From positions 124,001 to 188,000 of the forward strand of contig NSJJ01000005.1 of NCBI GenBank assembly GCA_002632355.1: 64,000 bases of DNA, given 5' to 3'. Below the pieces are notes generated by a model. That model worked only from the letters and a program-made list of their open reading frames with translations. It made no database searches and was not told where the DNA came from. A program made the translations under genes and the position numbers. The stretch is from Sulfuricella denitrificans (lineage in GTDB: Bacteria > Pseudomonadota > Gammaproteobacteria > Burkholderiales > Sulfuricellaceae). Shown piece after piece: positions 55,649 to 64,000 of this stretch; the first letter of the stretch is position 1; the number at the start of each line of letters is the position of its first letter.

Positions 55649-56932
55649 TTACTTCATCTTGGCAAAAACGCGCCGTGCCGCCTCCAGCGTTGCTTCGATT
55701 TCTGCATCGCCATGGGCGGCGGACACGAAACCAGCTTCAAATGCGGAAGGTGCAAGATACACACCCTCTTCCAGCATGGCGTGGAAAAAGCGGTTAAAGG
55801 CTTCCTTGTCGCACTGCATCACTTCAGCATAACTGGTCGGCGGAGTGACGCTGAAATACAGCCCGAACATGCCGCCCACCGACTGGGCGCAGAAAGCAAT
55901 GCCGGCTTCCTGCGCTACGGCAGTCAAGCCGTCGGTGAGTTTCTTCGTCATGCGGGTCAGGTTTTCATAAAATCCGGGCGATTGCAGCAATTTCAAGGTG
56001 GCCAGTCCGGCGGCCACCGCCACCGGGTTGCCGGACAGTGTGCCAGCCTGGTAAACCGGGCCCACCGGCGCCAACTTCTCCATGATGTCGCGCCGCCCAC
56101 CGAAGGCGCCCACCGGCATGCCGCCGCCGATCACCTTGCCCAGCGTGGTGAGGTCCGGCGTGATGCCGAACAGTCCCTGCGCACTGTGCAGACCAACGCG
56201 GAAGCCGGTCATCACCTCGTCTAAAATCAGTACCGCGCCGTACTGGCTGCACAAAGCGCGCATCGCCTTGAGGAATTCGGGTTTGGGCGTGATCAGGTTC
56301 ATGTTGCCCGCCACCGGCTCGACGATCACTGCGGCGATCTCGTTGCCGATGCGCTGGAAGGTCTGGGTCAGCCCGGCCACATCGTTGTAATCCAGCACCA
56401 GCGTCTGCGCCGCCACTTCAGGTGGCACACCGGCCGAGCTGGGGTTGCCGAAGGTCAGCGCACCGGAACCGGCCTTCACCAGCAGAAAATCCGCATGGCC
56501 GTGGTAACAGCCCTCGAACTTGATAATCTTGCTGCGCCCGGTAAAGCCGCGCGCCAGGCGGATCGCGCTCATGGTGGCCTCGGTGCCGGAGCTCACCAGC
56601 CGCACCTGCTCCATGGAGGGCACCAGATTGCATAGCAACTCGGCGATTTCCAGCTCCTGCGCCGTAGGTGCGCCGAAGCTCAGGCCTTTGGCCGCTGCTT
56701 CCTGTACCGCACGCACCACATCTGGCTGTGCGTGGCCGAGTATGGCCGGACCCCAGGAACCGACATAGTCGATATAGGCCTTGTCATCCTCGTCCCAGAG
56801 GCGCGCTCCCAGGCCGCGTTTGAAGAATACTGGCGTACCGCCGACCGAACGGAAAGCGCGTACCGGGGAATTCACGCCACCGGGAATACGCTGCTGGGAT
56901 TGTTCAAACAGTTCTGTGTTGCGCGAAGTCAT
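55649..56932 (-). CDS. hemL: HemL, glutamate-1-semialdehyde 2,1-aminomutase
   Basis: The 427-residue PLP enzyme makes 5-aminolevulinate for haem. The PLP lysine is K266 in [36 protein letters not shown] and [10 protein letters not shown] also match. A supply of haem fits the nearby cytochrome cluster, though proximity may be chance. It is 16 nt after thiE. Confidence 0.97.
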   Translation of the reverse strand: MTSRNTELFEQSQQRIPGGVNSPVRAFRSVGGTPVFFKRGLGARLWDEDDKAYIDYVGSWGPAILGHAQPDVVRAVQEAAAKGLSFGAPTAQELEIAELLCNLVPSMEQVRLVSSGTEATMSAIRLARGFTGRSKIIKFEGCYHGHADFLLVKAGSGALTFGNPSSAGVPPEVAAQTLVLDYNDVAGLTQTFQRIGNEIAAVIVEPVAGNMNLITPKPEFLKAMRALCSQYGAVLILDEVMTGFRVGLHSAQGLFGITPDLTTLGKVIGGGMPVGAFGGRRDIMEKLAPVGPVYQAGTLSGNPVAVAAGLATLKLLQSPGFYENLTRMTKKLTDGLTAVAQEAGIAFCAQSVGGMFGLYFSVTPPTSYAEVMQCDKEAFNRFFHAMLEEGVYLAPSAFEAGFVSAAHGDAEIEATLEAARRVFAKMK

Positions 56933-56948
56933 GTCTGGTTCCTGATTG

Positions 56949-57593
56949 CTAGTGCAGCCTCTGTCCGGTCATTGGAGCATGGCTGAAAAGTTGAGAATAG
57001 TGTTGCGCGGCAAGCTGAATATCGGGTGCATCGAACAGACCGGAAATGACTGCGATCGCATCCGCCCCGGCATCCACCAGTGCGCCCGCATTGTCCGGAG
57101 TGATTCCACCAATGGCAACAACCGGGACGGATAGGTGCGTTTTAGCCTCACCCAGCAGAGAAAGCGGAGCCACCACGGCAGCCGGCTTGGTAACAGAAGG
57201 GAAAAAACTGCCGAACGCAATGTAATCCGCCCCCTCCGCTTCGGCCTGCAGGGCAAGCTCCAGGCTATTATAACAAGAGATGCCGATCATCTTCTCCGTA
57301 CTGAGCACGATGCGCGCCTGGCGCAGGGAACCGTCATCTCGCCCCAGATGCAGGCCATCGGCGCCGGTCAGATCGGCCAGACGCAGACTGTCATTGACGA
57401 TCAGCGGCACCTCAAAGGCGTGGCACAGCGCCAGCAGTTCGCTCGCCTGTTCGTGCAGCAGCGCCACATCCTGACTTTTGCTGCGGTACTGCACTACCCG
57501 CGCGCCCCCGCTCAGGGCAGCGCGGACCTGCGACAACAGGCGCGCCGTGTCCGGCTGTTCCGGCGTGATCGCATACAGGCCGCTAATCCGCAT
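56949..57593 (-). CDS. thiE: ThiE, thiamine phosphate synthase
   Basis: The start at 57593 ([13 protein letters not shown]) lies 11 nt inside the thiD end; upstream in-frame codons continue through thiD and are not homologous. The 214-residue TIM barrel has the pyrophosphate-binding [24 protein letters not shown] and [11 protein letters not shown]. It joins the pyrimidine and thiazole moieties. Confidence 0.95.
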   Translation of the reverse strand: MRISGLYAITPEQPDTARLLSQVRAALSGGARVVQYRSKSQDVALLHEQASELLALCHAFEVPLIVNDSLRLADLTGADGLHLGRDDGSLRQARIVLSTEKMIGISCYNSLELALQAEAEGADYIAFGSFFPSVTKPAAVVAPLSLLGEAKTHLSVPVVAIGGITPDNAGALVDAGADAIAVISGLFDAPDIQLAAQHYSQLFSHAPMTGQRLH

Positions 57594-58401
57594 CGCCCTC
57601 TTCTTCGCGTGCCCAGAACAGCCGGTCCGGAATATATTGCCCCATGCCGGGCCGGAATCCGGCCTGCAGGGATTGCCAGGTATATTCCTGAGCTTCACGC
57701 ACCGCCTCGGCGACACCCAGACCATGCGCAACCGAAGCGGCAAGTGCCGAGGCCAGGGTACAACCCGACCCGTGATAACTGCCGGGCAGGCGCTGCCAGG
57801 CATCTGAGCGCAATACACCATGCTGGCCGTAAAGCGTATTCACCACCTTTGGGGTGTTTTCATGCGTGCCGGTAACCAGCACATACTCACATCCGAGCTC
57901 AACCAGGCGCTTGGCGCAATCAGCAAAATCAAGCTCCTCGTCACTGTCAAACTGTCCAAGGCGACGCACTTCCAGGCTATTGGGGGTAATAATGGTGGCT
58001 TGCGGAATCAGCATGTCGAGCATGGCTTCCAGCATTTCTTCCGAAGCCAGTTCATCTCCCCGTCCGGAAGCGAGAACCGGGTCGAGTATCAGCGGCACAT
58101 CAGGATAGTCTGCGACAATTTCCGCGATCGCGGCGATATTTTCCACGCTGCCCAGCATGCCGATCTTGAACGCTGCCACAGGCATATCTTCCAGCACTGC
58201 TCGCGCTTGGGCTGAGACCAGTTCGGCATCCAGCGCAAGAATATCTTCCACCCCCACGGTATCCTGCACCGTAATGGCCGTCACCACCGAGAGGGGGTAG
58301 CAGCCCATGCTCGACAAAGTCAGCAAGTCAGCCTGCAATCCTGCCCCACCACTGGGATCGGAAGCGGCAAAGGTAAGCACAATGGGTGGCACATCAGACA
58401 T
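57583..58401 (-). CDS. thiD: ThiD, hydroxymethylpyrimidine (phosphate) kinase
   Basis: The ATG at 58401 (MSDVPPIVLTFAASDPSGGAG) gives a 272-residue ribokinase-fold enzyme with SDPSGGAGLQADL and GSGCTLASALAA anion-hole sequence. It supplies HMP-PP to ThiE, with which it overlaps. No TPP riboswitch is visible in the 59-nt gap upstream. Confidence 0.95.
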   Translation of the reverse strand: MSDVPPIVLTFAASDPSGGAGLQADLLTLSSMGCYPLSVVTAITVQDTVGVEDILALDAELVSAQARAVLEDMPVAAFKIGMLGSVENIAAIAEIVADYPDVPLILDPVLASGRGDELASEEMLEAMLDMLIPQATIITPNSLEVRRLGQFDSDEELDFADCAKRLVELGCEYVLVTGTHENTPKVVNTLYGQHGVLRSDAWQRLPGSYHGSGCTLASALAASVAHGLGVAEAVREAQEYTWQSLQAGFRPGMGQYIPDRLFWAREEEGDAD

Positions 58402-58460
58402 GAGAAGAATTCCGTGAGTCGGGCCCACCGAAGCGGGCCTCGCTACGGTGAACTACAGAG

Positions 58461-59372
58461 TTATTTAAGCTTGTTCAACTGCCGCTGGACCAGATCATCC
58501 GAAAGCGGAAGATATCCCGCCTCTGCGACGGCTGCCTGACCTTCTTTTGACAAGCCCGCCTTGAGAAAATCGGCGACAGCAGCAGAAACTGGTTTGCCAG
58601 TGGATTTGTTAACGTATAAGTACATGAAGTGCTGCAATTTGTAGCTTTTGTTGTAAACATTGGCGGGGGTCAGCGCAACATATTCACCGGCACCTTTTTT
58701 CAGTGGCACGATTTTCAGTTTCGTATCCGGCTGATAACGCCCATAGCCAATTGCATTCTTGGTCTCAGCCACTTTTGCCAGAATCTGTTCATGCTTTAGC
58801 TCTTCTACATCGCTGGCGAAATCATCGCGGCACAACACAGATTTATTAAAAAAATCGCGTACTGCAGATTTCTTGTCATGTCCCAACAGCACGATGACCT
58901 GCTTGTCCCATGGCGCAGGCAGACCCAGCTGCGCCCAGTTCCGGATATCCTCGCTCCAGCCGCAGCCATGTCCGGCAGAGTAAATGGCATCCACCTGCTT
59001 GAAATCCAGCCCTTTTACCGGGTTATCCGGATTCACGTAGAGTGCGACCGCCTCGATTGCCACGGCGATACCTGTCGGATAATGGCCATGCGCACGAATG
59101 AACGCCTCACTTTCATCGTTGGTCATCTCCCGGTTCATGGCCGCAAGATCGGCTTTGCCTGAAATGAGCGCCTTGGGGGCCACGCTGGTGCCCGGACTTG
59201 AAATACTGATCTCGGCCGAGGGCACTTTCGCCTGATAAGACTGCGCCCACTGTTTGAGAAATGGCTCGAGTGTACTGGAGCCGACTATCGTGACATCCGC
59301 CATGGAAAACGGCGCCAGGGCAGTTGAACCGAGCAGAACGGTAAGGGTCAGCAACTTGCGCAACATAACCAT
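58461..59372 (-). CDS. Orphan PstS-family periplasmic binding protein
   Basis: The 303-residue protein has a signal peptide (cleaved near FSMA-DV) and the PBP-like domain start VTIVGSSTLEPFLKQWAQSYQ with SSPGTSVAPKALISGKADLAAMNREM, as in phosphate-binding proteins. No pstCAB genes are adjacent. The role could be phosphate or another anion. A second ATG two codons in (59366) is an alternative start. Confidence 0.85.
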   Translation of the reverse strand: MVMLRKLLTLTVLLGSTALAPFSMADVTIVGSSTLEPFLKQWAQSYQAKVPSAEISISSPGTSVAPKALISGKADLAAMNREMTNDESEAFIRAHGHYPTGIAVAIEAVALYVNPDNPVKGLDFKQVDAIYSAGHGCGWSEDIRNWAQLGLPAPWDKQVIVLLGHDKKSAVRDFFNKSVLCRDDFASDVEELKHEQILAKVAETKNAIGYGRYQPDTKLKIVPLKKGAGEYVALTPANVYNKSYKLQHFMYLYVNKSTGKPVSAAVADFLKAGLSKEGQAAVAEAGYLPLSDDLVQRQLNKLK

Positions 59373-59530
59373 TTATCCTGTTGTTGAACGTCAAATACGT
59401 CGCGGCATCATAGCATAGTTGCAAGCGACGGCAATTGCTGCTTGTCTCCCTAGTGCCGCAGGCAACCGGCAGCAAATCGCGTCATTATTCCCCCGCAGGC
59501 ACCTGAGGGGTTTACCTGCTGATGATTTTC

Positions 59531-59560
59531 TATACAATGGCATACAGCTGTTGTATACAA
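59531..59560. promoter_or_regulatory. Palindromic element upstream of pilG
   Basis: TATACAA (59531-59537) and TTGTATA (59551-59557) form an inverted repeat 20 bp apart, and the second half is part of the perfect palindrome TTGTATACAA (59551-59560), some 35 bases before the pilG start. It may be a repressor site or hold a -10 box. The rest of the 222-nt gap before pilG shows no other clear signal. Confidence 0.45.
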
Positions 59561-59594
59561 TAAAGGTCTCAAAGGCACATACCAAGGGGGATGA

Positions 59595-59996
59595 GTGAGC
59601 GAGGAAAATAATCTGGCCGGGATCAAGGTCATGGTCATTGATGACAGCAACACCATTCGCCGCAGCGCCGAGATTTTCCTGTTGAAAGCAAGTTGCGAAG
59701 TCATTCTGGCTGAAGATGGATTTGATGCCATGGCAAAAATCACCGATTACGAGCCCGACATTATCTTCGTGGACATCATGATGCCTCGCCTGGATGGCTA
59801 CCAGACCACAATGCTTATCAAGAAAAACCCCCGCTTCAAGCATACCCCTGTCATCATGCTATCCAGCAAGGATGGCCTGTTCGACCGCGCACGGGGAAGA
59901 ATGGTAGGATCAGACGAATACCTCACCAAGCCCTTCACCAAGGACAGCCTGCTGGAAGCGGTCAGAAATCACACTGCTTCGCGCAACACCGCCTAA
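59595..59996 (+). CDS. pilG: PilG, CheY-like response regulator
   Basis: It starts at a GTG preceded by AAGGGGG. The 133-residue receiver domain has the acidic pocket IDDSN (D16, D17), phospho-acceptor D60 and K112. PilG promotes pilus extension in the Pil-Chp pathway. It heads the plus-strand pilG-H-I-J-L set, 21 nt before pilH. Confidence 0.94.
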   Translation: MSEENNLAGIKVMVIDDSNTIRRSAEIFLLKASCEVILAEDGFDAMAKITDYEPDIIFVDIMMPRLDGYQTTMLIKKNPRFKHTPVIMLSSKDGLFDRARGRMVGSDEYLTKPFTKDSLLEAVRNHTASRNTA

Positions 59997-60017
59997 ACTT
60001 TTCGCAAAAGGTAAATC

Positions 60018-60383
60018 ATGGCCATCACCAAAATTCTGCTCGTAGATGATTCCCCCACTGAGCGTCACTTCCTCAGCGGCCTGCTGACCAAACAGGGTTA
60101 TCAGGTCGTGTTCGCCGAAAATGGTGAAGAGGCCCTGAGTAAAGCCAAGCAGGAAAAACCCGACCTTATCATCATGGACGTGGTCATGCCCGGACTCAAT
60201 GGCTTTCAGGCAACACGCGCCATTACCAAAGACGACGAGACCAAGCATATTCCGGTCATCATGTGCACCACCAAGGGACAGGAAACAGACAAGGTCTGGG
60301 CCATGCGCCAAGGCGCAAAAGACTACATCACAAAACCAGTGGACCAGGCCGAATTGCTGAATAAAATTTCCGCTCTCGGCTAG
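60018..60383 (+). CDS. pilH: PilH, CheY-like response regulator
   Basis: The 121-residue receiver has VDDSPTE (D10, D11), phospho-acceptor D54 (MDVVMPG) and K106. PilH acts against PilG by draining phosphate or promoting retraction. Ribosome site AAAAGGT. Confidence 0.94.
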   Translation: MAITKILLVDDSPTERHFLSGLLTKQGYQVVFAENGEEALSKAKQEKPDLIIMDVVMPGLNGFQATRAITKDDETKHIPVIMCTTKGQETDKVWAMRQGAKDYITKPVDQAELLNKISALG

Positions 60384-60403
60384 AACCAAAGGATTTTCAC
60401 TCC

Positions 60404-60925
60404 ATGGCACGCAGAAAAATCAGCTTGCGCGAATATCAGCAAGGCGTAGTTGCCAAGCTGCAGGCCATCGCCCAAGGTGGCGAAACACAAGCCGCGTCCA
60501 AACTTGGATTGCAGGTAGGCGATCAATACTGGCTGGTTGACCTGGCTGATGTGGGCGAAGTAATCCCCCCCCCCGAACTCGCACAGGTGCCGCACTCGCA
60601 ACCCTGGTTTTCCGGTGTTGCAAACATTCGCGGCAATCTCTACAGCGTAGTGGATTTTTCTGCCTTCTGCGGTGGCGAGCCTGTTTCCGGGGGTACTGAG
60701 AAGCGCCTGGTCCTGGCGAATGCACGATTCCTGGTGAATTCCGGCTTACTGGTCAACCGGCTGCTCGGTCTGCGCCATGCCGACCAGCTGCAACCCGTGG
60801 AAATAAGTAGCGGTGCCGCTCCATGGGTCAATGCAGAATTTTCAGATGCCGATGGCCGGCGCTGGCAAGAATTGAATATCCAGGCCCTGGTCAGTGACCA
60901 GGGTTTCCTGCAGGCAGGACGATAG
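60404..60925 (+). CDS. pilI: PilI, CheW-like coupling protein
   Basis: The 173-residue CheW-fold protein links PilJ to the kinase PilL/ChpA (FSGVANIRGNLYSVVDFSAF is a CheW core). A C10 tract (60565-60574) codes for P55-P57 in EVIPPPELA, inside the first conserved loop; a one-base slip would truncate the protein. Confidence 0.93.
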   Translation: MARRKISLREYQQGVVAKLQAIAQGGETQAASKLGLQVGDQYWLVDLADVGEVIPPPELAQVPHSQPWFSGVANIRGNLYSVVDFSAFCGGEPVSGGTEKRLVLANARFLVNSGLLVNRLLGLRHADQLQPVEISSGAAPWVNAEFSDADGRRWQELNIQALVSDQGFLQAGR

Positions 60926-60964
60926 TAGCACCCCAATAAAACACGAGGGATGGAGATAACAACA

Positions 60965-63100
60965 ATGGCTTTCAAAGTAGAAAACCTGATGTTTTGGAAA
61001 AACAAAGGGAAAAGCAAAGGCGCCAGCGATTCGCCGATGCATACCACCATGATACTGCAAGGCTTGCGCAACCTCTCCGGAAAAGAACCCGGGAGCGTGC
61101 CGATCATCGGCCATTTGCCAATCGAGAAACAGTATCTCATCACGGTCTCGACACTGGCCGTCTTCCTCATTCTGGCGGTTGCCACGCTAATCTACAATAC
61201 GGTAAAAGTAGGCCGGAATGCAGAATATGTGGCCATTTCCACGGAAATGCAGATGCTTTCGCAGCGGATCGCCAAGGGTGCTCAGCAATCCGTACAAGGT
61301 AACGTAGTCGCTTTTAAACAACTGGGCGAAAGTGAAGAGCAATTTGGCAAGAGCCTGAAAAAACTGATTAGCGGTGGCGGCGGGCTTCCTGCCTCCCCCT
61401 CGGCTATTCAGCCGACTTTGCAGGAACTGGAAAAGAAATGGACCCCAATTGAAAAATCCATTTACAACATTCTCAAGGAAGAAAAGAAGCTGGTTGAACT
61501 GAACCGCAGTGTAGCAGCGATCAATACCAACAACATTCAGTTGCTGGAACTGGCGGAACAGGTCGCCGCGCTTCTGACCCAATCCGGTGCGCCTTTGCGG
61601 GAAGTTTCAATCGCATCCCAGCTGGTGATGCTGACACAGCGCCTGGCAAAAAATGCCAACACGCTGCTTTCCTCCGACGTGATCGACCCGGAAGTGGCTT
61701 TCCTGCTAGGAAAGGACGCCAATACTTTCCACGAAATTCTTGACGGCCTGATGAGCGGGAGTGAGGACCTGCGCCTGACCGCAGTCAAGGATCCGGACAC
61801 TCGTGACAAGCTGGACGAACTCAACGAGGCATTCAAGGAATTTTCAGAGCACTCGAACAGGATTCTGCAAAGCATGCAGGAACTGGTGAACTCCAAACAG
61901 GCCGGCCGCAGCATTTTCGTGGGTAGTGACGAACTGCTCGACGGAACGCGCAAGCTCTCCTCTGCTTATGAGCAGACAGGTGGTGGTATCGGCCTGCTGG
62001 TTCTTGCCTTTGTCTACGGCTTGCTGGCCATTGGCGCGCTGGTGATGCTGGGCATGATCAACGTCAATGATGCGAAAAAACGTGCGCTTTCGAGTGAGCG
62101 TGAGAACAAGGCCAACCAGGAAGCCATTTTGCGCCTGCTGAACGAAATGGGCGATCTGGCTGAAGGCGACCTGACGGTGCGCGCCAAGGTGACAGAGGAC
62201 ATCACCGGCGCCATTGCAGACTCGATCAACTACACCATTGACGAGTTGCGCGGGCTGGTAACCGAGATCAACAAGACCAGTGAACAGGTAACTCACGCCT
62301 CGCAGGAAGCACAGAGCATTTCCAACGAGCTGCTCGAGGCTGCCGAGAAGCAGTCACAGGAAATCGAGGACACCTCTTCTCAGGTGCTTCAGATGGCGCA
62401 GTCGATTAACGAAGTGTCCGCCAACGCCGCCGAATCCGCCCGCGTGGCGCGCCAATCACTGGATGCCGCAGAGAAAGGCGCTACCGCCGTGCGCAACTCC
62501 ATCACCGGCATGAACGAAATTCGTGAACACATCCAGGACACCTCCAAGCGGATTAAACGCCTGGGTGAAAGCTCACAGGAAATTTCGGAAATCGTGGACC
62601 TGATTTCTGACATTACCGAGCAGACCAACATTCTGGCGCTGAACGCAGCCATCCAGGCAGCATCGGCCGGCGAAGCCGGGCGCGGCTTCACAGTGGTTGC
62701 CGAAGAGGTACAGCGACTGGCAGAACGCTCCGGCGAGGCAACCAAGCAGATTTCGGCAATTGTGAAAACCATTCAGACCGACACTCAGGATGCCGTGTCG
62801 GCGATGGAAAAAAGCACCCAAGGTGTGGTGGAGGGCGCGAAACTATCCGATGCGGCCGGTCAGGCGCTGAATGAAATTGGTCAGGTGTCCCGCAACCTTG
62901 CCGAACTGATCGAAACCATTTCGCGCGCCACCCAGAATCAGGCCCAGGCAGCAGGCGTAGTTTCCAACAACATGCAGGAAATCCAGAGCATTACCATTCA
63001 AACCACGGAAGGCACCAAGAAAACCGCCATCTCCGTGGGCGAACTGGCGACACTGGCAACCGATCTGCGCGGCTCTGTGGCCGGCTTTAAACTTTCCTGA
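60965..63100 (+). CDS. pilJ: PilJ, methyl-accepting chemotaxis protein
   Basis: I take the second ATG (60965), which has GGAG nine bases ahead; the earlier one at 60950 has its only GAGGG directly abutting. The 711-residue receptor has membrane segments at about 58-78 and 343-367, a helical periplasmic sensor region between, a HAMP-like stretch and the MCP signalling domain with [38 protein letters not shown]. It senses surface contact or pilin in related systems. Confidence 0.95.
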   Translation: MAFKVENLMFWKNKGKSKGASDSPMHTTMILQGLRNLSGKEPGSVPIIGHLPIEKQYLITVSTLAVFLILAVATLIYNTVKVGRNAEYVAISTEMQMLSQRIAKGAQQSVQGNVVAFKQLGESEEQFGKSLKKLISGGGGLPASPSAIQPTLQELEKKWTPIEKSIYNILKEEKKLVELNRSVAAINTNNIQLLELAEQVAALLTQSGAPLREVSIASQLVMLTQRLAKNANTLLSSDVIDPEVAFLLGKDANTFHEILDGLMSGSEDLRLTAVKDPDTRDKLDELNEAFKEFSEHSNRILQSMQELVNSKQAGRSIFVGSDELLDGTRKLSSAYEQTGGGIGLLVLAFVYGLLAIGALVMLGMINVNDAKKRALSSERENKANQEAILRLLNEMGDLAEGDLTVRAKVTEDITGAIADSINYTIDELRGLVTEINKTSEQVTHASQEAQSISNELLEAAEKQSQEIEDTSSQVLQMAQSINEVSANAAESARVARQSLDAAEKGATAVRNSITGMNEIREHIQDTSKRIKRLGESSQEISEIVDLISDITEQTNILALNAAIQAASAGEAGRGFTVVAEEVQRLAERSGEATKQISAIVKTIQTDTQDAVSAMEKSTQGVVEGAKLSDAAGQALNEIGQVSRNLAELIETISRATQNQAQAAGVVSNNMQEIQSITIQTTEGTKKTAISVGELATLATDLRGSVAGFKLS

Positions 63101-63125
63101 GCAAGCCATAAGGGTGCTTTAATAC

Positions 63126-64000
63126 ATGAGCATTGAATTCGATACCGGCCCATTGACCTGGGTCAAGGGCGAAATTGATCAGGCGCTGCAGCAGGCAGGC
63201 GAAAAACTGTCCCAATTTGCCGCAGATGCCTCCGACAGCACACCATTGCGCCAGTGCCAAACGCACTTGCATCAGGTCAGTGGCGCCATCCAGATGGTGG
63301 GACTGGAGGGAGTGGCGCGTTTCTGCGAGGCTATAGAAAAACTGGTCACCGCACTGGAAAAACGCGAAATTGCCATATCGGGCGTCAACATCAGCCTGAT
63401 CAATCAGGGGATGGAAGCACTTTCTCAATACCTGGAAGGTCTGCTCAATGGGCAGCCGGATCAGCCATTGCGTCTGTTCCCGCTCTATCAGTCGCTGCTT
63501 GGCGCGCGTGGCGTAGAAAAAATCAGTGAAAGCGATCTTTTTTTTCCGGACCTGTCCATCCGCGCACCCAAAGCGTCAACCGCCCGGCAAGTCGACGAGC
63601 AGGAACAACAAGCTTCTCTCAAAGGCATTCGTGCCCGCTACCAGCGGGGTTTGCTTGGCTTTCTGCGCAACCCGGATGACCCGGCAGGGCCTCGATCCAT
63701 GCATGAAGCACTGGCAGATATCGAGCAGACACAGACCGTCCCGGCACACCGTACATTCTGGTGGTCAGCACTCGGCTTGACAGAAAGCCTGGCTCACAAT
63801 GGCCTGGAAAAAAGCATTGGCATCAAGCAACTATGCGGGAGAATTGATCAGCAGATTCGACGCCTTGCAGAAGGCTCGCCCAAGGTAGCTGAGAGACTTC
63901 TTCGCGATGTACTGTATTTTGTCGCCCGAAGTAAACCAGTAAGCGAACGCGTCCGTGAAATTCAGGGGCTATTTGACCTGGAAACGCATGTGCCACGTCC
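63126..64000 (+). CDS. pilL: PilL/ChpA, chemotaxis histidine kinase, 3' part outside window
   Basis: The frame starts ATGAGCATTG 25 nt after pilJ and stays open to the window end (291 codons and two bases). It begins with an HPt-like domain (TPLRQCQTHLHQVSGAIQMVGLEGVARFCEAIEKL) as ChpA/PilL do, with a long helical spacer. The kinase and receiver domains must lie beyond the edge. A T8 run lies at about 63538-63545. Confidence 0.9.
   Translation, partial: MSIEFDTGPLTWVKGEIDQALQQAGEKLSQFAADASDSTPLRQCQTHLHQVSGAIQMVGLEGVARFCEAIEKLVTALEKREIAISGVNISLINQGMEALSQYLEGLLNGQPDQPLRLFPLYQSLLGARGVEKISESDLFFPDLSIRAPKASTARQVDEQEQQASLKGIRARYQRGLLGFLRNPDDPAGPRSMHEALADIEQTQTVPAHRTFWWSALGLTESLAHNGLEKSIGIKQLCGRIDQQIRRLAEGSPKVAERLLRDVLYFVARSKPVSERVREIQGLFDLETHVPR

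Noticed and set aside
57594-58460. TPP riboswitch for thiD-thiE
   Set aside because: Neither the CUGAGA nor the ACCUGA core of the thi box is found in the gap upstream of thiD.

Overview
The window is a contiguous piece of a chromosome with moderately high G+C, probably from a betaproteobacterium of the Nitrosomonadales/sulfur-oxidiser kind (near Sulfuricella or Gallionellaceae). I infer this from the mix of genes: a full MSHA-type pilus locus, SlmA, a PyrB paired with an inactive dihydroorotase, System II (ResB/CcsA) cytochrome maturation with three dihaem cytochromes, a DsrS-like protein and the PilG-H-I-J-L chemosensory set. No database search was possible. Coding density is very high, with many ATGA/GTGA stop-start overlaps. 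I saw no rRNA, tRNA, CRISPR array, insertion sequence or prophage.

Layout. 1-19306 (all minus strand) is an MSHA type IV pilus locus, transcribed as mshE, mshG, a minor prepilin, two tandem mshA-like pilins, mshC-D-O-P-Q, then mshI (two parts), J, K, L, M and a left-truncated mshN. A decayed four-helix-bundle gene flanked by 20-bp inverted repeats lies between mshE and mshG. 19399-22968 holds trmL and the conserved rhodanese-grxC-trxC-secB-SH3-gpsA run. 23078-29353 is an ArsR-family repressor with a tripartite RND efflux operon. 29470-34496 is gpmI-envC-ctpA-moeB. 34515-36648 is argB-nucleotidase-slmA (minus). 36848-38837 is a pirin and a NemA-like reductase. 38904-43288 is yqgE-ruvX-pyrR-pyrB-pyrC' with hsp20 (minus), followed by fbp. 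44631-46148 is a class-2 trpB and a candidate small RNA. 46832-52098 is a cytochrome c and ResB/CcsA cluster. 52105-59372 (minus) is a PstS-like protein, thiD, thiE, hemL, a MoxR ATPase, a VWA protein and dsrS. 59595-64000 is pilG-pilH-pilI-pilJ and the first 875 bases of pilL/chpA.

How the parts fit. Two surface-motility systems bracket the window: the MSHA pilus, whose ATPase MshE carries an N-terminal cyclic-di-GMP binding domain, and the chemosensory pathway that normally controls twitching pili. The middle is mostly housekeeping metabolism and envelope biogenesis. The observations I rate highest are a ~100-nt candidate small RNA after trpB with an anti-Shine-Dalgarno loop, a possible sigma-E-like promoter and a strong terminator; an ArsR-family regulator with a SqrR/BigR-like cysteine pair whose two promoters overlap AT-rich palindromes; and homopolymeric G/C tracts of 9-10 bases inside three pilus genes.
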